From UBA1479 sp963976055 (GTDB lineage: Bacteria; Pseudomonadota; Alphaproteobacteria; Rhodospirillales; Casp-alpha2), in contig CAXBJB010000003.1 in assembly GCA_963976055.1 (NCBI GenBank), positions 248,001-312,000 of the forward strand: a DNA stretch of 64,000 nucleotides, given 5' to 3'. Below, piece by piece: positions 42,103 to 50,812 of the stretch. The first letter of the stretch is position 1, and each line of letters opens with the position of its first letter. Below the pieces are notes generated by a model. The model saw nothing but the letters and a program-made list of their open reading frames with translations. It was not told the DNA's origin and did not search any database. The translations under genes were made by a program, and so were the position numbers.

Positions 42103-45042
42103 ATGGACGACCTTCTTACTGAATTTCTCACCGAGACCTCGGAAAACCTTGCCGTGCTCGATGTCGAACTGGTCAAGTTCGAACAGGAACCGGACAACAA
42201 GGCAATTCTCGGGAACATTTTCCGCTTGGTCCATACCATTAAAGGGACCTGCGGGTTCCTGGGGTTGCCGCGATTGGAATCGGTGGCCCATGCCGGTGAG
42301 AACGTGCTCGGCAAGTTCCGCGACGGCGAGTTGGAGGTCACGCCCGAGGCGGTGACGCTCATTCTCAAATGCCTGGACTGCGTCCGCGACCTGCTGGGCA
42401 AGCTCGAGGAAACGGGTTCCGAGCCTGAAGGCGACGATCAGGAATTGATCGACGACCTGAACGCCTATGCGGAAGGTGGCGGCGCCAAGGCCGCGCCGGC
42501 GGCGCCTGCCGCCCCCACAGCTTCCGCCACGGGCGGTGCCGCCGCGGTCAACGAATTCGGCGCCCCGGTGGCGGCCGAACTGCTGGCCGAGGTCGAGGCC
42601 GCGACGGCCCAGGGAGTGAAGGCCGCATCCCAGGAGCAGCTTGAGGTTGAATTGGCCGCCGAGCGTGCCGCCGAGGCCGCCAAGGCCGCGACACCGGCGA
42701 CCAACGAACACGGTGCCCCGGTGGCCCAGGAACTTTTGGACGAGGTCGAGGCCGCACAGGTGGCCGGCGCCCGCGCCGCGACGGAAGCGGAATTGCGTGC
42801 CGAGATGGAGCGGGAGCGCGAAGCCGAAAAGACGTCCAAAGCCGGTGTGCCGGCCCCCGCCCCGTCCAAGGATGCGGAAAAGAAGGACACGGGCAAATCC
42901 GGGGGCGGTGTTGCCGCATCGTCGATCCGCGTCAACGTCGACGTTCTGGAAGACCTCATGACTCTGGTCTCCGAACTGGTGCTGACCCGCAACCAGCTGC
43001 TGCAGATGGTGCGCGGCCTGGACGACAGTGAATTCACGGTGCCGTTGCAGCGCCTGTCGCATATCACCACGGACCTGCAGGAAGGCGTCATGAAGACGCG
43101 CATGCAGCCGATCGGCAATGCCTGGGCCAAGCTGCCGCGCATCGTGCGCGACCTGGCCGTTGAATCGGGCAAGAAGATCGAACTGGTCATGCTCGGCGCG
43201 GAAACGGAATTGGACCGCCAGGTTCTGGAACTGATCAAGGATCCGTTGACACATATGGTCCGCAATTCGGCCGACCACGGGCTTGAAGACATCGAGGGCC
43301 GCCAGGCCGCGGGCAAGTCCGACACCGGGACCATCACCCTGAACGCCTACCATGAAGGCGGCCACATCATCATCGAGATCGCCGACGACGGACGTGGCCT
43401 GAACATCGACCGCATCAAGCAGAAGGCGCTGGAAAACGGCCTGACGACCGAGGCCGACCTGGGGCAGATGACCGATCAGCAGATCGGCATGTTCATCTTC
43501 AAGGCCGGGTTCTCGACGGCGGAAAAGATTACCAACGTGTCGGGGCGCGGCGTCGGCATGGACGTGGTGCGCACCAACATCGAGAAGATCGGCGGCACCG
43601 TCGAACTGAAGACGACGCCGGGCAAGGGCTCGACCTTCACCATCAAGATTCCGCTGACCCTGGCCATCGTCTCGGCCTTGATCGTCGAGTGCTGCGGCGA
43701 ACGCTTTGCGGTGCCGCAGATCAGCGTTCTGGAACTGGTCCGCGCCTCGGCTCAGTCGGAAAACGCCATCGAGATGATCAACGAATCAGCCGTGCTTCGT
43801 CTGCGCGACCGGCTGTTGCCGCTGATTTCGCTGCGCGAGTTGCTGCGCCTTCAGGATCCGCCCAAGGCCGACAAGAGCAACGGCGGCGGCAAGGACGAGG
43901 ACGCGGCGCCCAAAACCACCGACGCCCTGGTGGCGGAAGCGATCGCCGACGACGAAGAAGTGTTCATCGTCGTCACCCAGGTCGGCTCCAACACCTTCGG
44001 CATCATCGTCGACCGGGTGTTCGATACCGAGGAAATCGTGGTCAAGCCGGTGGCGCCGATCCTGCGCGACATTACCTTCTATTCCGGCAACACAATCCTC
44101 GGCGACGGCAGCGTGATCATGATCCTGGACCCCAACGGCATTGCCGAGGCGGCCGGGGAAATGGATACCGAGCACCGCTCGGAAGCCGATATCCAGGCCG
44201 TGTCGACGGACGAGGAAACGACTTCCTTGCTGGTGTTCCGCGCCGGCGGGCCGGAGCTCAAGGCAGTGCCGCTGGCCTTGGTCGCGCGGCTCGAGGAAAT
44301 CGATATGTCCGAGACCGAAACCTCGCACGGCCAGGTCATGGTGCAGTACCGCGAACAGTTGATGCCGCTGGTCCCGTTCGCGGCCACCCATCAGTTCAAG
44401 GAAACGGGCCGCCAGCCGATCCTGGTGTTCACCGACCGCGAACGGTCCATGGGGCTGGTCGTGGACGAGATCGTCGATATCGTCGACGACCGCCTGAAGA
44501 TCGAACTGACCACGGATATCCCGGGCCTGATCGGCAGCGCCGTCATCGCCGGCAAGGCGACGGACGTGATCGACGCGGGCTACTTCCTCACTCAGGCGTT
44601 CTCCGACTGGTTCGGCTCCGCGGATACTGCGGAAATCGAAAGTGCTTCGGGGAGGCGCCGTCGCGCGCTTCTGATCGACGACAGCCCGTTTTTCCGCAAT
44701 CTCCTGGCGCCGCTGCTGTCGGTCGCGGGATGGCAGGTCACGGCGCTGCAAAGCGCCCAGGAGGCCCTTTCCATGCGCGATAAGGGGGTGGCCTTCGATG
44801 TCATCATTTCCGACATCGAAATGCCGGGGATGAACGGTTTCGAGTTCGCGAACGAAGTTCGCCGCGGCGGGGCGTGGGAAAAAGTGCCCATGGTGGCGCT
44901 GTCGGCCCGCGCCACGAGCGCCGATTTCGAACGCGGACGTGACGCGGGTTTCAATGACTACGTGGCAAAATTCGACCGTGAGGCCCTGGTGTCCAGTCTG
45001 GCCCAGACCGTGGCGGGGGCGGCGTCCGGCCGCGCAAGCTAG
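42103..45042 (+). CDS. cheA: Hybrid chemotaxis histidine kinase CheA with C-terminal receiver
   Basis: CheA phosphorylates CheY and CheB in response to chemoreceptors. Domains in order: Hpt/P1 with His44 in VHTIKGTCGF; a linker (residues 125-270) holding two similar 45-residue repeats beginning NEFGAPVAAELL and NEHGAPVAQELL, where a P2 domain would be; dimerisation helices; the ATPase with NSADHGLEDIEG and GRGVGMDVVRTNIEKIGG; a CheW-like P5 domain; a second CheW-like region (LLVFRAGGPELKAVPL to GKATDVIDAGYFL); and a receiver domain with the Asp of ISDIEMPGMNG. It is 979 residues, longer than standard CheA. The start has AGGAG upstream. It heads the operon with cheY, cheB and cheR. Confidence 0.95.
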   Translation: MDDLLTEFLTETSENLAVLDVELVKFEQEPDNKAILGNIFRLVHTIKGTCGFLGLPRLESVAHAGENVLGKFRDGELEVTPEAVTLILKCLDCVRDLLGKLEETGSEPEGDDQELIDDLNAYAEGGGAKAAPAAPAAPTASATGGAAAVNEFGAPVAAELLAEVEAATAQGVKAASQEQLEVELAAERAAEAAKAATPATNEHGAPVAQELLDEVEAAQVAGARAATEAELRAEMEREREAEKTSKAGVPAPAPSKDAEKKDTGKSGGGVAASSIRVNVDVLEDLMTLVSELVLTRNQLLQMVRGLDDSEFTVPLQRLSHITTDLQEGVMKTRMQPIGNAWAKLPRIVRDLAVESGKKIELVMLGAETELDRQVLELIKDPLTHMVRNSADHGLEDIEGRQAAGKSDTGTITLNAYHEGGHIIIEIADDGRGLNIDRIKQKALENGLTTEADLGQMTDQQIGMFIFKAGFSTAEKITNVSGRGVGMDVVRTNIEKIGGTVELKTTPGKGSTFTIKIPLTLAIVSALIVECCGERFAVPQISVLELVRASAQSENAIEMINESAVLRLRDRLLPLISLRELLRLQDPPKADKSNGGGKDEDAAPKTTDALVAEAIADDEEVFIVVTQVGSNTFGIIVDRVFDTEEIVVKPVAPILRDITFYSGNTILGDGSVIMILDPNGIAEAAGEMDTEHRSEADIQAVSTDEETTSLLVFRAGGPELKAVPLALVARLEEIDMSETETSHGQVMVQYREQLMPLVPFAATHQFKETGRQPILVFTDRERSMGLVVDEIVDIVDDRLKIELTTDIPGLIGSAVIAGKATDVIDAGYFLTQAFSDWFGSADTAEIESASGRRRRALLIDDSPFFRNLLAPLLSVAGWQVTALQSAQEALSMRDKGVAFDVIISDIEMPGMNGFEFANEVRRGGAWEKVPMVALSARATSADFERGRDAGFNDYVAKFDREALVSSLAQTVAGAASGRAS

Positions 45043-45218
45043 GGTTTCGGCTGGATTGTCGAAACGCATGGCGCAAGGATCGTTATTGCGATATCAGCAT
45101 AAGTCCTGTTATCCAGGTTGGTGCAGTCGGCATCTGGGAGTGCAGGGAAACTTACGGATGGCAGCCGAGGTAACGGTAATCCGTATGCAACCGAAGACGA
45201 ACTGACGCGGGTGGGCTA

Positions 45219-45584
45219 ATGAAATCTTGTCTGATCGTTGACGACTCGAAAGTAATCCGGATGGTCGCGCGGAAGATCCTCGAAGAACTCAGCTTCGAGA
45301 CGATTGAGGCGGCTGATGGCCAGGAAGCCCTGGATGCGTGCAAGCAAAAGCTGCCTGACGCCGTGTTGCTGGATTGGAACATGCCGGTGATGAGCGGCAT
45401 CGAGTTTTTGCGGGAATTGCGCGCGCTGCCGGGTGGCGGTGGCCCGATTGTCGTGTTTTGCACCACTGAAAACGACATCCAGCATATCCAGGAAGCGATC
45501 GAAGCTGGTGCGAATGAGTACATCATGAAGCCATTCGACAGCGAGATTATCCAAGCGAAGTTCTCGCAGGTCGGCCTTCTTTAA
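45219..45584 (+). CDS. cheY: Chemotaxis response regulator CheY
   Basis: A stand-alone 121-residue receiver domain: acidic pair in LIVDDSK, phospho-acceptor Asp52 in LLDWNMPVMSG, Thr in VVFCTTEND and Lys in YIMKPFD. Phosphorylated CheY binds the flagellar switch (FliM/FliN). Its position between cheA and cheB supports the chemotaxis role. A 176-bp gap separates it from cheA where other species have cheW; the gap has no cheW-like sequence. Confidence 0.93.
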   Translation: MKSCLIVDDSKVIRMVARKILEELSFETIEAADGQEALDACKQKLPDAVLLDWNMPVMSGIEFLRELRALPGGGGPIVVFCTTENDIQHIQEAIEAGANEYIMKPFDSEIIQAKFSQVGLL

Positions 45585-45643
45585 CTGTCTGCCGACCGAC
45601 GGGCGGCGGATGTGGTTTATCGCGACGCGATAAGGGGTTACGG

Positions 45644-46753
45644 ATGACGAGTGACGAAGTCCGCGTCATGTTGGTCGATGATTCCGCCGTGATCCGCGGA
45701 CTGATCGCGCGCATGATCGAGGGCGAGCCGGGCTTGCGCGTCGCTGCGTCGGTCGGCAACGGCCAGATGGCCGTCGACCGCCTGAAAGCGAATCCCGTCG
45801 ACGTCATCATCCTGGACATCGAAATGCCGGTGATGGACGGCCTGACGGCGATCCCGAAGCTTTTGGAGATCAAGCCCGACGTCAAGATCATCATGGCGTC
45901 GACCCTGACGGAAAAGAACGCCGACATCAGCCTGCGGGCTCTTCAGGCCGGAGCGACGGATTATGTGCCGAAGCCGACGTCGACGCGCGAGATTTCCGGC
46001 GGCGAGATATTCAAGCAGGAACTTCTGGAAAAGATCCGCCAACTCGGCCTGATCAGCCGCCGTCCGCCATCGACGCCGGGCGCGGCATCGGCTGTCCCGG
46101 TGCTCAAGGAACGGGTCGCCAAGCCGCTTTACGACAAGCCGGTGCAGTTGCGGACCGGCAGCGGTTCGATCCGCCCGCGCGTTCTCGCGGTCGGCAGCTC
46201 GACCGGCGGGCCGCAGGCCCTGTTCCAGCTGTTCAAGGACATCCGGCCCGACATCAACCTGCCGGTGATGGTGACCCAGCACATGCCGGCGACCTTTACC
46301 ACCATCTTGGCCGAGCACATCGCCAAGTCGACCGGCTGGCCCTGTACGGAGGCCGCCGACGGAATGCCGCTGCAGGCCGGGCATATCTACATCGCGCCGG
46401 GCAATTTTCACATGACGGTTGAAAAGTCCGGGACGGGCATGGTGATCCGCACCAACCAAGACCCGCCCGAGAATTTCTGCCGGCCTTCCGTCGATCCCAT
46501 GTTGCGGTCGCTCGCGGCCGAATTCGGAGGTGCGGTTCTGACGGTCATTTTGACCGGAATGGGGCATGACGGCCGCGATGGTGCCAAGGCCCTGGTCGAA
46601 GCGGGCGGCACGGTTCTTGCGCAAGACGAGGCATCTAGTGTTGTTTGGGGAATGCCGGGCGCGGTTGCCACGGCTGGTTTGTGTAATGCGGTTCTGCCGC
46701 TTAAGGATTTGGGCCCGCATATCATGAGTAAGTTGCGCACGAGGGCCGCATGA
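45644..46753 (+). CDS. cheB: Chemotaxis protein-glutamate methylesterase CheB
   Basis: CheB removes methyl groups from chemoreceptors and deamidates them for adaptation. The N-terminal receiver has VMLVDDSAVIR and Asp58 in VIILDIEMPVMDG. After a linker, the esterase domain has the catalytic Ser in AVGSSTGGPQAL, His in VTQHMPATFT and Asp in GMGHDGRDGA, the expected triad. At 369 residues it is full length. It overlaps the cheR start by 4 bp. Confidence 0.97.
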   Translation: MTSDEVRVMLVDDSAVIRGLIARMIEGEPGLRVAASVGNGQMAVDRLKANPVDVIILDIEMPVMDGLTAIPKLLEIKPDVKIIMASTLTEKNADISLRALQAGATDYVPKPTSTREISGGEIFKQELLEKIRQLGLISRRPPSTPGAASAVPVLKERVAKPLYDKPVQLRTGSGSIRPRVLAVGSSTGGPQALFQLFKDIRPDINLPVMVTQHMPATFTTILAEHIAKSTGWPCTEAADGMPLQAGHIYIAPGNFHMTVEKSGTGMVIRTNQDPPENFCRPSVDPMLRSLAAEFGGAVLTVILTGMGHDGRDGAKALVEAGGTVLAQDEASSVVWGMPGAVATAGLCNAVLPLKDLGPHIMSKLRTRAA

Positions 46754-47565
46754 AGCCGGATGATTTCCAGTTCATGTCGACGATGCTGAAGCAGCGTTCG
46801 GGCTTGGTCTTGAACGAGGATAAGGCCTATCTGCTGGAAAGCCGCCTGATGCCCGTGGCCCGTGCCCATAACATCAAGGGGGTCGAGGAACTGATCGCGG
46901 AAATCCGCAAGTCGAACAACGAGGCGATAATCGTCGAGGTCACGGAAGCGATGACCACGAACGAATCGTTCTTCTTCCGCGACATCAAGCCCTTCGATCT
47001 GTTCCGCGAGCACGTTCTGCCGCACATGCTGGAAAAGTGTGCCGCCAAGAAATCCCTGCGCATCTGGTGCGCCGCCGCGTCGAACGGGCAGGAACCCTAT
47101 TCCTTGGCCATGCTTCTGAAGGAAGCAGGGGCCCAACTCGCCGGCTGGCGGATCGAGATCGTCGGCACCGACATTTCCCGTCAGGTTCTAAAAAAGGCGG
47201 AAAACGGGCTCTATTCCCAGTTCGAGGTGCAGCGCGGCCTGCCGATCACCATGCTGGTCAAATATTTCGACAAGGTGGATGACCAATGGCAGCTGAAGCC
47301 CGAAATCCGCGCCATGGTCCAGTACAAGTACTATAACCTTCTGGAAAATCTGGCGCCGTTGGGCAAGTTCGATGTGGTGTTCTGCCGCAACGTGCTGATC
47401 TATTTCGATCAGCCGACCAAGACCAAGGTGTTGGCCGGCGTGGCGGACCTGATGCCCGATTACGGCATGCTGTTCCTGGGCGGGGCCGAAACGGTTCTTG
47501 GCGTGTCGGACAAGTTCGCCCCGGTGGCGGGCCAGCGCGGCGTCTACGCCCTGACCGGCAAATAG
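46750..47565 (+). CDS. cheR: Chemotaxis protein-glutamate O-methyltransferase CheR
   Basis: CheR methylates receptor glutamates with S-adenosylmethionine. The N-terminal helical domain (FQFMSTMLKQRSGLVLNEDKAYLLESRL in segments) is followed by the EAMTTNESFFFRD motif, the SAM-binding LRIWCAAASNGQEPYSLAMLL and FDVVFCRNVLIYFDQPTK. The 271-residue length is normal. Translationally coupled to cheB; a stem-loop terminator lies just downstream. Confidence 0.97.
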   Translation: MKPDDFQFMSTMLKQRSGLVLNEDKAYLLESRLMPVARAHNIKGVEELIAEIRKSNNEAIIVEVTEAMTTNESFFFRDIKPFDLFREHVLPHMLEKCAAKKSLRIWCAAASNGQEPYSLAMLLKEAGAQLAGWRIEIVGTDISRQVLKKAENGLYSQFEVQRGLPITMLVKYFDKVDDQWQLKPEIRAMVQYKYYNLLENLAPLGKFDVVFCRNVLIYFDQPTKTKVLAGVADLMPDYGMLFLGGAETVLGVSDKFAPVAGQRGVYALTGK

Positions 47566-47584
47566 GTTCCCGGCCTACTTTCGA

Positions 47585-47617
47585 AAACAAAAAAGAGGCG
47601 GGAATGCCCCGCCTCTT
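47585..47617 (-). terminator. Rho-independent terminator of ctrA
   Basis: AAGAGGCGGG and CCCGCCTCTT form a 10-bp stem with a 5-nt loop. On the minus strand it is followed by TTTTTTGTTTT, an excellent U-tract for the ctrA transcript, which ends 30 bp before it. On the plus strand, after cheR, the tract is missing, so termination there would be weaker. Confidence 0.88.
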
Positions 47618-47646
47618 GGTCGTGGACTTGGCTCCGCGGCCGGACG

Positions 47647-48351
<705 letters not shown>

Positions 48352-48375
48352 GAACGGCCTCCTTAATCGGACGCA

Positions 48376-48393
48376 TTAACCTTTGTTAACCAT
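48376..48393. promoter_or_regulatory. Candidate CtrA-binding region between ctrA and fliI
   Basis: TTAACCTTTGTTAACCAT has two TTAAC half-sites separated by 6 bp (the canonical CtrA site uses 7) and ends in TTAACCAT, the alternative single CtrA motif known from Caulobacter. It lies 25 bp upstream of ctrA and 146 bp upstream of fliI, so could serve autoregulation or fliI control. The assignment rests on motif similarity only. Confidence 0.5.
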
Positions 48394-48538
48394 AACCTCC
48401 GTGGCGAATCGGCGCAAGTTGACGGACTGTCCCCAGGAATATTTCGTTATTAAGCAGAGGCTTAACACTCCATCAACCGTTGTCCGTGATAGTATGGTCT
48501 GGCAATAAAAACGGTATTCGGATTCGCGGTCAAAGCGC

Positions 48539-49924
48539 TTGTACACCTTCGTCAATGACATTCTGAATGAAGTCGACCGGCACACCGGGCAGATTTACTT
48601 CGGCCGGGTCGCCAACATCGTCGGCCTGCTGGTCGAGGTCGAGGGCCTTCAGGGGGCGGTCTCCGTTTCCGATCATTGCGACATCTCCACCAAGAACGGC
48701 AGCAAGATTCCCTGCGAGGTTGTCGGGTTTCGCGACGGCAAGGCACTGGTCATGCCGTTTGGTGCTGTCGACGGCATCGGCATGGGCTGCAAGGTCGAAG
48801 TCGGCGCGTCGGAGCCGGTCATCTACCCGGTCGAGGCCTGGCTGGGCCGTGTCATCGACGCTTTCGGCCGGCCCGTCGACGGCAAGGGACCGTTGCCCAC
48901 GGGATCGACCCCCTATCCGATCCACACGGTACCGCCGCCCGCCCACGAACGGTCGCGGATCGGCGGCAAGGTCGATCTCGGCGTGCGTGCCATGAACACC
49001 TTCCTGACCTGCTGCCGGGGACAGCGGCTCGGTATCTTCGCCGGGTCGGGGGTCGGCAAATCGACGCTGCTGTCCATGATGGCGCGCAACACGGACGCCG
49101 AGGTCAGCGTGATCGGTCTGGTCGGCGAACGCGGCCGCGAGGCCCGCGAGTTCATTGAGGACCATCTGGGCGAAGAAGGCCTGAAACGCTCCGTGGTCGT
49201 CGTTGCGACTTCGGACGAACCGCCCCTGGTGCGCCGACAGGCGGCCTTCATGACCATGGCGGTCGCTGAATTCTTCCGTGACTGCGGCGCCAACGTACTG
49301 TGCCTGATGGACAGCGTTACCCGCGTCGCCATGGCGCAACGCGAAATCAGTCTGGCGGTGGGCGAACCGCCGGCCTCCAAGGGCTATACCCCTTCGGTCT
49401 TTGCACTATTGCCGCGGCTTTTGGAGCGCGCCGGACCCGGCCGTCAGGGTCAAGGCGACGTGACCGGGCTGTTCACGGTGCTGGTCGAGGGCGACGACCA
49501 TAACGAACCCGTGGCCGACGCCGTGCGCGGCATCCTGGACGGCCACGTCGTGCTTGACCGTGCCATCGCCGAACGGGGCCGCTATCCCGCCATCAACATC
49601 CTGCGCAGCGTGTCCCGAACCATGCCGGCCTGCAACACGCCGGAACAGAACGCCCTGGTCGTCCGTGCGCGGCAGCTGTTGTCCGTTTACGAAGACATGG
49701 CGGAACTGATCCGCCTTGGCGCCTATCGTCGCGGCTCCGACCCCAAAGTCGATGAGGCGATCAAGTATTATGACGCCATCGAAGCGTTCCTGGGCCAGGA
49801 AATCGGTGATGTCACGGACCTCGACAACTGCTACCGCCTGCTGGCGGAAACCCTTGAAATGCCTGCACCCGAACCGCAACACGCGACTGCGGCGCCTGCC
49901 GATGGCACGGCCCCGGCGGCGTGA
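48539..49924 (+). CDS. fliI: Flagellum-specific export ATPase FliI
   Basis: FliI powers the flagellar type III export gate as a hexameric ATPase related to F1-beta. Walker A is GSGVGKST (residues 169-176), Walker B is in VLCLMDSVTRVAMAQREI, and the ATPase signature PSVFALLPRLLERAG is present. The TTG at 48539 is the only usable start before an in-frame stop at 48506 and puts the N-terminal barrel (IYFGRVANIVGLLVEVEG) at the expected place; its ribosome binding site is weak. 461 residues is normal. It is divergent from ctrA and followed by fliJ. Confidence 0.95.
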   Translation: MYTFVNDILNEVDRHTGQIYFGRVANIVGLLVEVEGLQGAVSVSDHCDISTKNGSKIPCEVVGFRDGKALVMPFGAVDGIGMGCKVEVGASEPVIYPVEAWLGRVIDAFGRPVDGKGPLPTGSTPYPIHTVPPPAHERSRIGGKVDLGVRAMNTFLTCCRGQRLGIFAGSGVGKSTLLSMMARNTDAEVSVIGLVGERGREAREFIEDHLGEEGLKRSVVVVATSDEPPLVRRQAAFMTMAVAEFFRDCGANVLCLMDSVTRVAMAQREISLAVGEPPASKGYTPSVFALLPRLLERAGPGRQGQGDVTGLFTVLVEGDDHNEPVADAVRGILDGHVVLDRAIAERGRYPAINILRSVSRTMPACNTPEQNALVVRARQLLSVYEDMAELIRLGAYRRGSDPKVDEAIKYYDAIEAFLGQEIGDVTDLDNCYRLLAETLEMPAPEPQHATAAPADGTAPAA

Positions 49925-49953
49925 TGCGGGCCTGACGGAGATATCGAGACCCC

Positions 49954-50397
49954 ATGGCCGCCGGTCTGAAGAACCTGATCCGCCTGCATGAATGGACCGT
50001 CGATGAACGGCGGCGCGAGCTTGGCCAGCATATCCGCAGGCTGAATGAACTGGATCAGAAGGTCCGCGATCTGGAGGCCGAATTGAAACGGGAACAGGCG
50101 CTTGCCGGGTCCAGTGAAATGGGCATTACCTTCGGCGCCTACTACAACCTGTTTCGTTACAGGCGCGCCCTTCTCGATCAGAAAATCCGTGCCAAGGAGA
50201 AAGAGATTCTGGAGGCCCGCGACATCCTCAGCCGCGCCTTCATGGAATTGAAAAAATATCAGGTCGCCGACGAAATCCGCAAGCGCGAGGCGGCACTGGA
50301 AGAAGCGCGCCGGGAGCAGGGCGAATTGGACGAACTCGGCCTGCAGCTCTATCGCCGCCAATCGGCGCGCCGCAAGGCGGCCCGTACGGCGGGGTGA
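49954..50397 (+). CDS. fliJ: Flagellar export protein FliJ
   Basis: FliJ is the small coiled-coil stalk protein that links the FliI ring to the export gate. The 147-residue protein is almost wholly helical and charged: LIRLHEWTVDERRRELGQHI, LEAELKREQALAGSSEMGI and IRKREAALEEARREQGELDELG. Its place 30 bp after fliI and its length confirm the call, as sequence conservation in the family is low. Confidence 0.88.
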   Translation: MAAGLKNLIRLHEWTVDERRRELGQHIRRLNELDQKVRDLEAELKREQALAGSSEMGITFGAYYNLFRYRRALLDQKIRAKEKEILEARDILSRAFMELKKYQVADEIRKREAALEEARREQGELDELGLQLYRRQSARRKAARTAG

Positions 50398-50412
50398 ATC
50401 GCCGACGTTCGA

Positions 50413-50799
50413 TCAAATTGAATGCAGATGTGCCAGAAGGGCCGCGTTGTTCCATTGCGGCTGGCGGTCCTCGACCAGAATCTTATGCTCCGACACACCA
50501 TCGACGGCACCCCGGCGGGTGACGACCTGGACCCAGCGCGGCACCAGTTCGTTGCTGACATCCTGCAGGATCGTCGTCGCCAAATTCTCGTGGGACGGCC
50601 AATCGCCGCCTTCCAGCGCCCGCAGGTAGGCGGCGAAGGCGGTGGGCGAGACGGTCAGTGCGTCAGGCACGTAGCGCAGCGCGACATCGATTGATCCGCC
50701 CAGGGCGGCGAGCCGGCCGCTCAGGCTCGACACGAAATCAATGTTGCGGTCCGGGTTGGGGGCCGGGGCCAGAACGGCCCGGCGCTGCCACAGGTCCAT
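50413..50799 (-). CDS. Degenerate QueF-like (T-fold) protein in the flagellar cluster
   Basis: This 128-residue protein resembles the C-terminal core of QueF, the NADPH reductase that makes preQ1 for queuosine. Aligned by eye with short QueF: DRNIDFVSSLSGRLAALGG corresponds to the segment before the active-site Cys; DVALRYVPDALTVSPTAFAAYL matches QueF's ISYIPD...ESKSLKLYL region; WPSHENLATTILQDV matches FHEDCMNIIMNDL, keeping the substrate-binding Glu of the HE pair; LVPRWVQV matches MDPRYIEV. The SLCPxTGQPD segment carrying the catalytic Cys is missing, so reductase activity is unlikely. It is convergent with fliJ and lies just downstream of the fliK-like gene on the same strand. Function is unknown. 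Confidence 0.55.
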   Translation of the reverse strand: MDLWQRRAVLAPAPNPDRNIDFVSSLSGRLAALGGSIDVALRYVPDALTVSPTAFAAYLRALEGGDWPSHENLATTILQDVSNELVPRWVQVVTRRGAVDGVSEHKILVEDRQPQWNNAALLAHLHSI

Positions 50800-50812
50800 G
50801 TGTCCGTTCTCC

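Noticed and set aside
48450..48466. TTAA-N8-TTAAC as a second CtrA site before fliI
   Set aside because: The spacer is 8 bp, not the canonical 7, and there is no TTAACCAT-type motif; it was left out as a site.
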